From Bemisia tabaci (taxonomy: Eukaryota > Arthropoda > Insecta > Hemiptera > Aleyrodidae): DNA of 64,000 nt. The notes beneath the pieces were generated by a model. It did not search any database. It worked only from the letters and a program-made list of their open reading frames with translations, and was not told where the DNA came from. A program made the translations under genes and the position numbers. The stretch is from contig NC_092794.1 of assembly GCF_918797505.1 (NCBI RefSeq), positions 68,857,345 to 68,921,344 on the forward strand. Direction: 5' to 3'. Of this stretch, positions 1 through 9,757 are shown piece by piece (position 1 is the stretch's first letter; the number at the start of each line of letters is the position of its first letter).

Positions 1-1
1 G

Positions 2-793
2 TAGTATGCAGAGGCGTAAAGTAAAATTTCAGAGGGCTCCAATAAATTTCACAAAATTTGAATTTTTTTAATTTATACAGAGCCAGAGATAGTGATTCCT
101 TATTGCAAAATATAATCTAAATCTTGTGTATCCGTGGTGATATTTGAAAAAGTTTGCATATATCTTATTTTTTCGACAGAATAATGCTCTACATTTTTGG
201 GTAAAATTTGTTAAAACTCCTCTCGTTAGAACGAAGAAAAGTCAAATGAAATTTTGGGGAGAAAATTATGATCAAGCTTCCCTCAAAGAAGCAAAAAATG
301 ACAAAAAATTTGCGAAGTCGCAAACCGAGGTACGTGGTTTCGCATTTAAACGATGGATTCACCGTTTCCAGTGAGAAACCTGAATAGATAATATTGCATT
401 TTAAAAGTCATGAGCCAAAAGTATAATATCCCGCCGAAACTCTCATTTTATTCAGTATCTATATTATAAGCCCTCAAGTCTCCTGAATTTTCATTTCTGG
501 TGACGTTCAATCCTGGCGTTCTACCGGGCCGATTTTCATGATTCTTGCGGCTATCGACAGGTTTTCTCGAAATGAGCCGACTCTACTCAGATTTTGGAAA
601 TATGACCCAGGTTTTCGCATATGACGTGGTAAAGTTGCGAATTCTCCCATTTAAATAACATAAATTTTAATCATTCGCCACAGTTCGTTTGAGCCTTCTA
701 ATATAATAATTCCGAATAAATTAAAAAAATTCACATTTTGTGAAATTTATTGGAGGAGCCTTCTGAAATTTCAATTTACGTCTCTGCATACTA
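2..793. mobile_element. TIR DNA element at the window edge (TAGTATGCAGAG ends)
   Basis: Positions 2-75 and 720-793 are inverted copies of each other, about 75 bp long with a few mismatches, beginning TAGTATGCAGAGRCGTAAA. The interior has no credible protein; the 76-residue frame at 144-374 uses a non-ATG start and resembles nothing I know. The stretch 524-660 is an inverted relative of a tandem motif at 49.0-49.3 kb. The right TIR ends next to gacc; only one base of left flank is in the window, so a target duplication cannot be read. Likely a MITE or deletion derivative of an unknown superfamily. Confidence 0.65.
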
Positions 794-840
794 GACCTCC
801 TTTGGAAAGGAGTTGTTTCAGAAACGATCATGAATACTGA

Positions 841-1079
841 TTGAAGAACGCCGTATGAACCTTCAGGCGTTGGCAAATTTCCTCTGGCAAATCACTGATT
901 TACAGGAAAATTTTTGAATATTTATCTGCCAATTTTTCAGGTAATTTTGTCAGTAACTTGATCTAAAGTGTCTGAACATTTCGAGGAAAAATATTCATAA
1001 TTTTCCTAAAAAAATGAGCGCTTTATCGGAGGAATTTTGTCAACTCTCGTATTTTCATAAGGCGTTCTTCCTTGGCACG
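841..1079. mobile_element. GCCGTATGA-family MITE
   Basis: The left end carries agaacgccgtatgaacctt and the right end the inverted form around ggcgttcttccttggcac. Subterminal sequence (lggcaaatttcct-type, i.e. ggcaaatttcct / ggaattttgtcaactctcg) matches the other copies in this window at 9.5, 25.0, 25.2, 58.6, 60.3 and 62.3 kb. About 235 bp, noncoding. It abuts the next foldback element directly. Confidence 0.6.
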
Positions 1080-1720
1080 CACAGGAAAAAAAACACACTG
1101 GATCTTGAGTCCAGACTCTTGAAAACATTGCCAAGAAAAAGGACTCTTGATTCAATCAGATTTAAGCTTCAATCAAAAGGAAATCCGCTCAAATTAAGAG
1201 GCTTGGTTCTCGATTTAGGCTTAAATCTGATTGAGTCAAGGGTATTTTTTCTTATGAATGTTTTTATGAGTCTGGACTCTAGATTCAATGTGCACTGAAA
1301 AAAAATTCTCGGCGTTTTTACCAAGGTCCGTTGGTAACCTTTACAATCTCACTGTTTTTACCAATTATTGGTAATTTTACCAAGACAGACTGGTAAGCTT
1401 ACCTAAAAACCGGTATTTTTACTATTTTTTTCAGGTAAGAATACCACTTTTATTGGTAATCAATTCCCGGTAACTTTGCCATTTTATCTCGGTAATTCTA
1501 CCACAGTCGATAAAAAATATTCGCGTTTTTACCAAGGTCCAGTAAAATTACTGAGAAAGTTCAATAATTTTACAGAGATTTCTCGGTAAAATTACCAATC
1601 CCATAAATGGTAATTTTACCGAGAAAAAACTGGGATCAAATAGAACCCTGAATTCTTGGTAATTTTACTATTTTCTTAGTTGATACACCGAGATTTATTT
1701 TTCAGTGTGTTTTTTTTTTC
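1080..1720 (+). mobile_element. CACTGGA foldback (FB1), split by a nested MITE
   Basis: The left end CACAGGAAAAAAA is followed by the usual FB1 palindrome (ggatctNgagtccagactc arms and an aaggaaatccgctcaaa centre). The right arm runs to aatgtg at 1292, where another MITE (1293-1707) interrupts it. The expected poly-T tail of FB1 resumes at 1708 (tgttttttttt), so the right end of FB1 was split. The terminal CCAGTG is eroded. Confidence 0.7.
1293..1707. mobile_element. CACTGAAAA MITE rich in GGTAAAATTACC motifs
   Basis: The ends are CACTGAAAAA at 1293 and its inverse TTTTTCAGTG ending at 1707, and the ctcgg subterminal motif is also inverted. The interior is full of short palindromic ggtaattttacc / ccaaggtc motifs on both strands. 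The flanking dinucleotide TG is present at 1291-1292 and 1708-1709, consistent with a 2-bp target duplication inside the FB1 tail. No coding capacity. Confidence 0.75.
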
Positions 1721-2018
1721 TAAAGCGGCAGAATACAGCCCGAGGATATTTCACGGCGGATTCGATCCGAGGTTCTCGAGTGTTGGGGCATTGACTCCAT
1801 TATTCACAACACACCCCTCGGTTCACGGACTCCGGATCCGAGTGGGATTTCTGTCCCCGCGGTACCGGAGTTCTCCCGAAGCGCCGCCGACGACAACGGC
1901 TCGGCTCGGATAGAGTTTCGCGGGCAGGGGCAGCATAGGAGTTTCCGCGTAAAGATGCTCCCGAATCCAATTGTGTTTCCACCTGCGGCAAAGCGGATCG
2001 ATGCCAGCGGTGCCGGCG
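1721..2018. other. GC-rich unique stretch
   Basis: A CpG-rich segment with open frames on both strands and no recognisable protein. No splice signals convincing enough to call an exon. Confidence 0.4.
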
Positions 2019-2258
2019 CCGCACAGCGGTTCCAGTCAATAAAAGAAGTCGGACAAAATTTTGGAAACTTTAATCGCTTTTAACTCCATTTATACAAAAC
2101 TTTGAGATTCTAAAAGTGATTCTATTGGTTTCCTCATGATGTTTCCTTTCAATAGCACTCCTTGGAAATTAAAATGTGACGAAATAAACGTCAAAATTTG
2201 CAGTTTTAGTAAAATATGCCATGTCCGACCTCTCCAATTGACTCGATCCACTGTGCGG
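2019..2258. mobile_element. CACAGTGGATCGAGTC-family MITE, copy 1
   Basis: The left end (cgcacagcggttccagtcaa, then gaagtcggaca) is an inverted match of the right end (tgtccgacctctcc, attgactcgatccactgtgc). Internal sequence is AT-rich and noncoding. Related copies lie at 44.4 and 53.8 kb. The CACAGTG termini and about 240-bp size suggest a MITE; no clear target duplication was read. Confidence 0.6.
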
Positions 2259-2444
2259 CGGCGACGGCGGTGAAGGCGGTGAGCGAGCGAGCTGAGATAT
2301 TAAACCGCGGCACCGCCACGCACGCACGAGATCTCCGCTCCGGCCAAGCGTGATGCGGTGGCGGCGGCGGGTTCGCGGTGTCAACTTTTTTCATCTCCCC
2401 GCTTGAATGAAACCGATCGCGCGGGAGCGTGAAATTCCGCCCGC

Positions 2445-2538
2445 GTATTCATAGTCCTTCCTTAAACACGTCCGTCCCTTAGAAAGCTTCGTATGGTTTA
2501 CATTGTGATTGGGGGAGGTTTAGGGGTCGTGCAAGTAT
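2445..2538 (+). repeat. 94-bp direct repeat, left copy
   Basis: About 94% identical to 3044-3138, starting gtattcatagtccttcc and ending ggggtcgtgcaagtat. The two copies bracket the 470-bp foldback at 2548-3017. Confidence 0.85.
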
Positions 2539-2547
2539 GGAGCTGTT

Positions 2548-3017
2548 GCATGTGTGAGGAATTCGCGATTTGACTGTTGATTCTTATGCAAAAGTTCGCG
2601 AGAAACACGATGGTGCCACTGGTTTTCTCTGAAATCAACTCCCAAGCTCAAAAAAAGCTCCGAAGTTGAGGCCAAAATGGAGGGGATATCCCTCGCTATC
2701 CTAAGAGTCCACCTCTACATCAAGACCAACTCTCAATGCAAAGATAGGGAGCAAAGACATTAACAGGGTTGCCACCTTATTTAGGACTCTTAAACTGAAA
2801 TCACGGCAACCCTGTTAATGTAGTTGCTCCCTATCTTGGCATGCAGAGTTGGTCTTGATGAAGAGGTGGACTCTCAGGATAGCGTGGGATATTTTGGCCT
2901 CAACTTCGGAGCTTTTTTTGAGCTTGGGAGTTGAAGAAAAAACCAGTGGCACCATCGTGTTTCTCGCGAACTTTCACATAAGAATCCATAGTCAAATCGC
3001 AAATTCCTCACGCATGC
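2548..3017. repeat. 470-bp foldback palindrome
   Basis: The left arm starts gcatgtgtgaggaattcgcg and the right arm ends with its inverse cgcaaattcctcacgcatgc. The arms stay paired through the ctcaaaaaaagctccgaagttg region and the central aacagggttgcc / ggcaaccctgtt, leaving a small loop near 2777-2800. A transcript could form a hairpin of roughly 220 bp with scattered mismatches. Confidence 0.85.
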
Positions 3018-3043
3018 GACCTCTCCATTTCGCCCGCGACTCA

Positions 3044-3138
3044 GTATTCATAGTCCTTCCTTAAACACTTCCGTCCCTTAAAAAAGGTTCGTATGGTTTA
3101 CATTGTGATTGGGGGAGGTTTAGGGGTCGTTCAAGTAT
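3044..3138 (+). repeat. 94-bp direct repeat, right copy
   Basis: Partner of 2445-2538. It runs on into attacgtaacgcgc, an end-like motif related to the one at 40.38 kb (ttcaattattacgtaagc). Confidence 0.85.
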
Positions 3139-3310
3139 TACGTAACGCGCTTAGGGGGTAGAGGGGATTTGAGCCAGCGTTACGGTGCGTTATAAAGGGG
3201 GAGGGGGGTCAAGCCCGGCGTTACGTAACAAATCCAAGCCGGGGTGGGGGGGGCTTTCGAAAAACGTGCAAAAAGTTGAGTCGCTCCTTAAATGGACCGC
3301 GTTTAGCCAA

Positions 3311-3553
3311 CACTGGAAAAAAAAACACATTGGATCTAGAGTCCGGACTCTTAACAACATCGATGAAAAAAAGTACTCTTGATTCAATCAAAATCTAGCT
3401 TAAATCAAGAATAGAACCAAGCCTCTTAATTTGAGCGGATTTCCTTTTGATTTAAGCTTAAATATGATTGAATCAAGAGTCCCATTTCTTGTCAATGTTT
3501 TCAAGAGTGTGGACTCTAGATCCAATGGATTTTTTTTTTTTTTTTTTTCAGTG
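3311..3553 (-). mobile_element. CACTGGA foldback (FB1)
   Basis: Complete palindrome from CACTGGAAAAAAAAA to TTTTCAGTG, with the centre in the aaccaagcctcttaatttg orientation. The flanking dinucleotides differ (AA left, TA right), so the simple 2-bp duplication seen at most copies is absent. This fits a rearranged insertion. Confidence 0.8.
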
Positions 3554-3554
3554 T

Positions 3555-3842
3555 ATTATCGTATTTAACTTAATGGACCTCCTGAGTGCATCGACCGTGA
3601 ATACGACCATGGAGATCGTTATCAATCTATATGATATGGAGATTTAAGAGTTCAAGCATCTTAAAGGTAGAATGATAACGATGAAATTGTAAAAATTAAT
3701 TACCTTACGTATGGAAGTGCAACATGCAGACAGGTTTCAAATCATTATCAAGCTGATTCTTACCTGCGAACAGAATAAGCAAAATATAATTAAACATTGA
3801 ACATCACATGGGCAAAGATCAGACTTTGATCGGCTTTGATGC
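3555..3842 (+). repeat. 285-bp dispersed repeat, copy 1
   Basis: Same order and orientation as 27531-27814, from attatcgtatttaactt to cagactttgatyggctyt, with about 90% identity by eye. It contains ttacctgcgaacagaataag, which looks like a donor site on the minus strand but has no open frame around it. Confidence 0.8.
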
Positions 3843-3979
3843 CAAGAACCAAGCCTCTTAATTTAAGCGGATTTCGTTTTGATTTAAGCAAAAATCTTAT
3901 TGAATCAAGAGTCCATTTTCTTGTCGATGTTTTCAAGAGTCTGGACTCTAGATCCAATGTGTTTTTTTTTTTCCCACTG
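3843..3979 (-). mobile_element. CACTGGA foldback (FB1), right half only
   Basis: Starts abruptly at aagaaccaagcctcttaat and continues through the right arm to a poly-T/cccactga end. The left arm is missing. Confidence 0.7.
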
Positions 3980-4208
3980 AATGGTACCGAGCCACATCAG
4001 CTATTGCAACATTTAATCGAGCAATTTAAGCTCTTACGAGGGAACGTCCGTGCGAATTACTTTGAAAATTTTAAGGAATTTCCTCCGTACTATGCATAGT
4101 ATTCATCGAAATTTGCGCCAAAATCCGGAAAACTGTTTTCATGTAAAAAATTAAATGGGGCAATAAATTATGTAGCTTCGTTCCTTTCTCCTTAACACGG
4201 TTCAGATA

Positions 4209-4437
4209 CACTGAAAAAAAAAAGATTGGTAGAATTTTCCATTTCTTCACGCTGTATTTCACAAGCGTGAAGGAATGGTAATTTCTATCAATCTTCAAGT
4301 CGATTCTGCCAGAGGAATTGTTACCTGTGCCAGTATAGTAACGTTTACATTTCTTCCGGCAGAATTGACTCCAAATTGACGCTGTGTAAAATACAGCGTG
4401 AAGGAATGGTAGATTCTACCAATCTTGTTTTTCAGTG
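4209..4437. mobile_element. CACTGAAAA MITE with gattggtaga subterminus
   Basis: CACTGAAAAAAAA at 4209 and its inverse TTTTTCAGTG ending at 4437; gattggtagaa subtermini are also inverted. The dinucleotide TA flanks both sides (4207-4208, 4438-4439). Internal gcgtgaaggaatggta motifs recur. Noncoding. Confidence 0.75.
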
Positions 4438-4515
4438 TAGCTCCTTCCCTTACAAACGTCATGTATTGGACCTCTTGGTTCAACTCGGTTGTATGAGCCA
4501 AGTATATAGTTCCTA

Positions 4516-4831
4516 CACGGAGAAAAAAAACTTCATGCGTATGGGACCCGAAGTTGAGGTCATATGGATCTCTGAAATTTTCGGATCCTATGCAGATCTA
4601 AAAACTTGAGGTGCAGCTGCCGAAGTTCGGGTCAGACATCGAGGCACTTCGGTATATACCGGAGTACTACAGATGTGTGACTCGAACCCTTCGATATATA
4701 TCAAAGTACTTCAGATGTCTGACCCGAACTTCGGCAGCTGGACCTCAAGTTTTCAGACACGTGATCCGAAAACTTCAGAGATCCATATGACCTCAACTTC
4801 GGGTCCCATGCACGAGGTTTTTTTCTCCGTG
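4516..4831. mobile_element. CACGGAGAAAAAA palindromic MITE, copy 1
   Basis: CACGGAGAAAAAAAA to its inverse TTTTTTTCTCCGTG, flanked on both sides by TA (4514-4515, 4832-4833). The whole interior is a palindrome (cccgaagttgaggtcatatg / catatgacctcaacttcggg; gcagctgccgaagttcgggt / inverse). Related to the copy at 20.96-21.32 kb. Confidence 0.8.
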
Positions 4832-4834
4832 TAG

Positions 4835-5587
4835 AACGAAGAGAAGAGTTTGATTACAACGACATGACCGAATGGTGCGGCCGATACTAACACCGTATAC
4901 ATAAAGTTCAGAGAATCGAGCTTTTTTTCACAGGGTTGGGCCGCGTAGTGATCGGGCGGCGAGCACCACGTACTCATATGTGCACATGCACGTTAAATCA
5001 GTATAGGGTAAACTTAGTTCTTTCCTCGGCTCGTGACTCGGAGAGTCTCACAGAGGTCTAAAATAAACAGCATCGCTTCGGCGGATGAAACCGGAAATCG
5101 AGGAGTCATCTTGTTCGCTCCTGCTTCCGTCTCGGCCCCGGTAAAAGTCAGGTAAATAAATTCGAGTGTTTTTCTTTGTGAGCGAACCTCAACTAACTTT
5201 CGGTTGCCGACAATCGATTACCTCGCTCCATCCGATGCTTCGATCCTCGGTCCCTTCGAAGTTCCGCCCGAGCGTCGCGTTGCATCTGACTTCCCGGGAA
5301 TCACTCTGGGAAAATGTCAGTCATAAGTTTCATAGTAGCCAGATAGTGCTGAAAAATCCCACATTTAACACATGGAAAATATCTACATTTAATTGCACGA
5401 TCCGGCAACTTTGATAAGTTTCGAACGCGCGTACTGAAATCGCCGGAAAATGCTGCTGTTCGAACTACTTTTTTAGCAGTCGATAGGTCTGCTACAAAAT
5501 TCTGCTGGAGCACAAAGGAGAGGAAGCAGAGGAAGTTTCTTGTGGAAATTGGCTTTAAGTTAACGATGAGCATATCGGAAAAGTCTG
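4835..5587. other. No recognisable feature
   Basis: Unique-looking sequence with short open frames on both strands but no convincing exon. A GC-richer patch lies at 5200-5290. Confidence 0.5.
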
Positions 5588-5626
5588 CGAGAAAGAACGC
5601 CGTATATGAGCATTCGAACGTTACCA
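5588..5626. repeat. GCCGTATGA-family end fragment
   Basis: gagaaagaacgccgtatatg followed by attcgaacgttacc, the left terminus of the family, truncated after about 40 bp where a CAGGGTGTC-type repeat begins. Confidence 0.55.
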
Positions 5627-5880
5627 TTCAGGGTGTCTAGTATTTTTTAATTTTGAAAAATCCTGATCTTTTCCTGATTTTTCCCAATGTTTTATAAAAA
5701 ATTCCTGATTTTTTTCATTTTGAAAATTCCTGATATTTTCCTGATTTTTCTCGACTCCTGGCACGGTAGGCAAAAAGCAGTAAGACTTTTTCCGCTGAGG
5801 AAATTCGTGTAAGAAAAATTCCTAATAAAACGTCCGATTTTTTTGATTTTCCTGATTTCTTCCTGATCTCGTCTGCCTGA
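5627..5880. repeat. CAGGGTGTC-type repeat with CCTGATTTTTCC units
   Basis: Starts tcagggtgtctagta and contains reiterated cctgattttt / cctgatattttc units. The right end is unclear. The remaining stretch to 6145 shows nothing further. Confidence 0.5.
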
Positions 5881-6145
5881 TGACGTCTTCGGTGGCGAAT
5901 GAGAATATAATTATGGCAAGCAAAAACAATAATAAGGAGAAAGAAAATGAGTAAATATGACGGAAAGTTTTCAATGGACCACTAAACACTAGAGAAGGTA
6001 AGAAATCAAGCTCAACAGCACACATTTTCCCTAGTCACAATTGACCATCCCGTCATATTTTCCACGAAAACGAAGAAGAAAATCACGACGGAAGTGTTCT
6101 CTTTCACACCTCGGTTCGCTTCACTATAACGTAATAACACGGCCA

Positions 6146-6276
6146 TATTTCGTCACCCCACTGGCGTGAGGGCGTATCTCGATTTCCGCATAAGCTCCAG
6201 AAAGCATGGGTTTATATGTAAAACAGGGCTCACGTAGAAATTAAGATACGCCCATGCGTAAGAGGAGCGACGAAAT
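6146..6276. repeat. GTCGCTCC...GGGCGTATCT foldback, copy 1
   Basis: atttcgtcaccccactgg and gggcgtatctcgatttc pair with their inverses near 6240-6276 (ttaagatacgcccatgcg, gaggagcgacgaaat). The centre carries gggctcacg, also seen in the copies at 19.9, 36.3 and 46.1 kb. Confidence 0.65.
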
Positions 6277-6419
6277 CTCCCGCTTGACATCGACTTTCAG
6301 TTCTCTCTGTCTCTATCGATGTCATTTTTCAAGTACTCGCGGTAAACTTTGCTACCTTGGCAAGCCCTATTGTCACTCCACTGACAATAGAATCTTATGA
6401 CCCTTTAAGGCAAGCCTTG

Positions 6420-6650
6420 CACTGAAAGATAAAACACATTGGATCTAGAGTCCAGACTCTTGAAAACATTGACAAGAAAAAGGACTCGTGATTCCATCAG
6501 ATTTAAGCTTAAATCAAAAGGAAATCCGCTCAAATTAAGAGGCTGGGTTCTTGATTTAAGCTTAAATCTGATTGTATCAAGAGTATTTTTTCTTGTCGAT
6601 GTTTTTAAGAGTCTGGACTCTAGATCCAATGTGTTTTTTTTCTTCCAGTG
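6420..6650 (+). mobile_element. CACTGGA foldback (FB1)
   Basis: CACTGAAAGATAAAACACA to TTCTTCCAGTG, a full palindrome with its centre in the aaggaaatccgctcaaa orientation. The dinucleotide TG flanks both sides (6418-6419, 6651-6652). Confidence 0.85.
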
Positions 6651-6730
6651 TGTCGTCTATTTAACTACATGCTCTCTTGATGCTGAAGCTGAAATAGAGT
6701 TACGCTCTTCGGTTGGTAGAGCAACGACTT

Positions 6731-7112
6731 GGAGGGTATGGATTTGATCGACATGAATCGATCGAGAAATAAAAACGCGAACAGATCGGCGTGATTCCAC
6801 CGATACCGATTCGATCGACTCACAGGTTTCTCGATCGATTCACGGGTTTGTCGCTCGATTCACGGGTATTTCGATCGACTAACGGTTGTCGATCAATTAC
6901 GTTAATCGGTTCACGTTTTGGTTTTTCGGTCGCATCTATTCTGGTTTATTAAGATTAATTGTGTATCTGATCGGTGTCGATTGATTCACGTTGATCGATT
7001 CATGTTGACCGAATCGACATTGGGTTTTTCATAATTTATCGATAGAATTGGTGTCAATCGATTCACGTTTTCATTTTTCGATCGATTCATGTCGATCGAA
7101 TCCATACCATCC
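6731..7112. mobile_element. Mutator-like MITE with TCGATCGATTCACG satellite
   Basis: The left end GGAGGGTATGGATTTGATCG and the inverse of the right end GGATGGTATGGATTCGATCG match, and the match continues through acatgaatcgatcga (TIR about 35 bp). Immediate flanks are exact 9-bp copies of CAACGACTT (6722-6730, 7113-7121). The interior is a degenerate run of tcgatcgattcacgg-like units on both strands. A 9-bp duplication with long TIRs is typical of Mutator-like elements; no transposase is present. Confidence 0.8.
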
Positions 7113-7121
7113 CAACGACTT

Positions 7122-8227
7122 GACATAGGCGCACCATCGTGCGACTTGTGGCAAGCCCATTCATTCGATACATCCGTTCCCTAATACATTCGATTCCTCC
7201 GACGAATCGCAATTGTATTGAAACAGTCTATTCGGAGAATATTTTCGTTTAAATGAGGTCATACTTTGCTCGGTCACAGAAATTAGAACGCGCCAGGTGA
7301 ATTTTCAGAGAAAAGAACCGATACATGCTGTAACAGCTCAATGTCATGGCTCGACATTTCCTTCCGATATACAAAGACTACATTCGATATAATAAGACTA
7401 TACATTATGTAAAAAGTAAGCAGCTCTTCGATGACTCTCAGTATAAAGAGACTCTAATTACAGCATGCCACACTTAATTCTAGGATCTAAGATGATTTGG
7501 CACAGGCTGTTCGCCTTCAAAAGCGGCGATACTTCGCCACACCACACACGCGTTCGAATAGTTGCTCTACGACGCCTGGCCGAAACAATTCACCGAGGCA
7601 CACGACAACGGCCAATGCACGGTTCATAGACACACTTCAATTATTACGATACGAACTCTCGATCCTCCGAAAAATCTTGAAATTCAGAACGTTGACACGG
7701 CAGTTTGTGTTAGTGCGAAAGAAAATAATGCTATTTTCCGACAGAAAGAAATAATTTCGAGGTTCTGCAGCAAAATCCCCTGGCTTTTCAGGGTTTGGCA
7801 AAATAATTCTCTGAATTTTCCAGGTGCTCAATGACTTTTCATGAGCTCATCACCCTGTTTGAAAAATAAAATGCAGACGGAGATTTTGAAAAACTTTGAA
7901 GTGTTTTCGAGCTGAATCATCTATAGCCAATTGGACAGAAATTAAAACAATTACAACAATTTAAATTTCATTAACAAGTTTTGGGGACGATACTTCATTT
8001 ACAATTTAAGCTTTCTATTAGGCACACTATTCATTAAAAATTAAAATGAACCGATTCCAAAAATTCAACTTGATGCTATTATTTAACTGTTAATAACGAG
8101 TTTTTTCTACTTTTCGCGAAGATATTTGTATGTTGTGCTTTATTTTCGGTGCTTAAAAAGGGTTGATTCGTTCAGAATACTTATTTGGTCCGAACATATA
8201 AGAATTAGATAGTTTTTAATAAATGAC
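7122..8227. other. No recognisable feature
   Basis: AT-rich DNA. A fragment around 7849 (caccctgtttgaaaaataaa, then cggagattttgaaa) resembles sequence at 50.2 kb, suggesting a repeat remnant. No exon call. Confidence 0.5.
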
Positions 8228-8441
8228 CATGTGGACCGAATTAGGCAGAAAGGAACCGAGCCACGTCAACTATTGCCAAATTTAACTGGGCCATTCAATT
8301 TTTTAAAGGAGAACGTTCGTGCGCTGATTCCTTTAAGAATTATAAGAAATGTGCTTCGTACTAAGCAGGGAATTCACTGAAATTTGCACAAAAATCCGCA
8401 CAACCGTTATCATGTAAGAAATCAAATTGCCTAATCCCCTA
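8228..8441. mobile_element. TGGACCGCG-family MITE, right end missing
   Basis: tggaccgaattaggcagaaa to the aagaaatcaaattgccta part of the right arm; the terminal gtggtcca is absent. Lies in tandem with the complete copy at 8608. Confidence 0.7.
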
Positions 8442-8456
8442 TGTGATTCCCCTAAT

Positions 8457-8600
8457 GATATTAAAACCCGACGCGTTAGGAAAGTCAAAGAGATGTACAC
8501 ATGCAGTTCATTCGCGTGAAAAGGCTCGCCTTCCATTGACGAAGTAGACAAGCCGTTCGGCGTTCTTGGAAGCAGCAATAGTGGTATTGTTGCTCAAACA
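8457..8600 (+). repeat. Segment shared with 14.71-15.35 kb
   Basis: gatattaaaacccgacgcgt, ggaaagtcaaagagatgta and ggtattgttgctcaaaca recur in the same order at 14714-15345, where a nested element interrupts them. In both places a TGGACCGCG element follows within about 10 bp, so the two loci are related by duplication. Confidence 0.75.
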
Positions 8601-8607
8601 TAATATA

Positions 8608-8862
8608 TGGACCGCGTTAAGCAGAAAGGAACCAAGCCACATCAGCTGCTGCCAAATTTAACTAGGCAATTTCAATTTTTACAAAAGAACGTTTGCGCGG
8701 ATTCTTTAGGAAATTTCAAGGAATTTGCTTCGTACTATGCAGAAAATTCACTGAAATTCGCACAAAAATCCGCACAACCGTTATCATGTAAGAAATCAAA
8801 TTGCCTAATTCAATTTGGCAATAGCTGCTGTGGCTCGGTTCCTTTCTGCTTGACGTGGTCCA
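8608..8862. mobile_element. TGGACCGCG-family MITE, complete
   Basis: tggaccgcgttaagcagaaa at the left and its inverse tttctgcttgacgtggtcca at the right. The arms stay complementary through aaccaagccacatcagctg and caatttcaatttttac. Noncoding 255 bp. The frame at 8607-9152 is just this element plus the next foldback read through. Confidence 0.8.
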
Positions 8863-8881
8863 TTTATACATGGTTGTTCTA

Positions 8882-9099
8882 CACTGGAAAAAAAAACACA
8901 TTGGATCTAGAGTCCAGACTCTTATCGATAAGAAAAAATACTCTTGATTCAATCGGATTTAAGCTTAAGTCAAGAACCCAGCCTCTTTTGAGGGGATTTC
9001 CTTTTGATTTACGCTTAAATCTGATTGAATCAAGAGTATTTTTTCTTGTCAATGTTTTCAAGAGTCTGGACTCTAGATCCAATGTTTTTTCCCCCAGTA
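8882..9099 (-). mobile_element. CACTGGA foldback (FB1)
   Basis: CACTGGAAAAAAAAACACA to cccccagta, a full palindrome. TA flanks both sides (8880-8881, 9100-9101). The right terminal G has become A. Confidence 0.8.
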
Positions 9100-9506
9100 T
9101 AAATTCTCATAGATTTATCATGATCTTTTTTGTAATAATTCCTTCATTATAACCCTCTTTGAAACCCTTCGATTTCCTCATAGAAATACGATTTTCCTTA
9201 TCCAAAGCAGCTTGCCTCTCTGAATGAAACGGTTATTCCTCTCCTCGTCCGGCGCGGCGCGGCGCGGCGGCTGCCGGAAAACGGACGTTTCCCTCTGAGC
9301 AGTCGAACCGGGGGCGATTGAGTCACGTATGACGTCACGAGCGGGCGCACTGCTCGTCTGCTGGCTGTAAAATCGAGAGTGCACAGCTTTCAGGCACAAG
9401 GTCATCGACTAATTTATCCGCACCGCAAGATTCAGAACATTGAACGCCCGGTGGCGAATAATTGCAGTTGCCAATTTTTAGACGCTGCGCTCCGTTCATT
9501 CCCTCG
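9100..9506. other. No recognisable feature; GGCGC-rich patch
   Basis: A short gcgcggcgcggcgcggcgg tract lies at 9251-9270. Open frames here do not look coding. Confidence 0.45.
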
Positions 9507-9757
9507 GCCGTGCTACGTAAAAACACCGTAAGAGCCTTCGAATGTTGCCAAACTGCCTCTCAGAAAATTTTCGTTTTCAAGGCTAGTTCAGAATATATTT
9601 CATTGAAATTTTCACACACTTTAAATCAAATTCCAAACAAATTTCTCTAAAAAATCGGGAGGAGAATAAATCCAGATTTTCTCGAAAATTCGTGATTTCT
9701 CGAAAGAAATCTCACTGGGTCTGAAGGCTCATACGGCGTTTTAACTTGGCACGGCAG
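9507..9757. mobile_element. GCCGTATGA-family MITE
   Basis: gccgtgctacgtaaaaacac with cgtaagagccttcgaatgtt at the left and the inverse ctgaaggctcatacggcgtt, then ggcacggcag, at the right. About 250 bp, noncoding. Confidence 0.7.

Larger units (their letters stand above)
3294..4206. mobile_element. TGGACCGCG-family MITE split by insertions
   Basis: The left end tggaccgcgtttagc at 3294 is cut off after 15 bp. The family sequence resumes at about 3984 (accgagccacatcagc) and runs to the inverted end ggttcctttct-like at 4180-4206. In between lie an intact FB1, a 285-bp dispersed repeat and half of a second FB1. Intact copies at 8608 and 15352 are about 255 bp. Confidence 0.55.

Noticed and set aside
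3700..3780. Splice-site-like cttacctgcgaacagaataag in the 285-bp repeat
   Set aside because: On the minus strand the acceptor-like ttctgttcgcag is directly followed by gtaag, leaving no exon between them, and no frame is preserved in the second copy.
6700..7160. tRNA-like ggttggtagagca next to the Mutator-like element
   Set aside because: The D-arm-like words are there, but after removing the 382-bp insertion no anticodon or T-arm can be folded.
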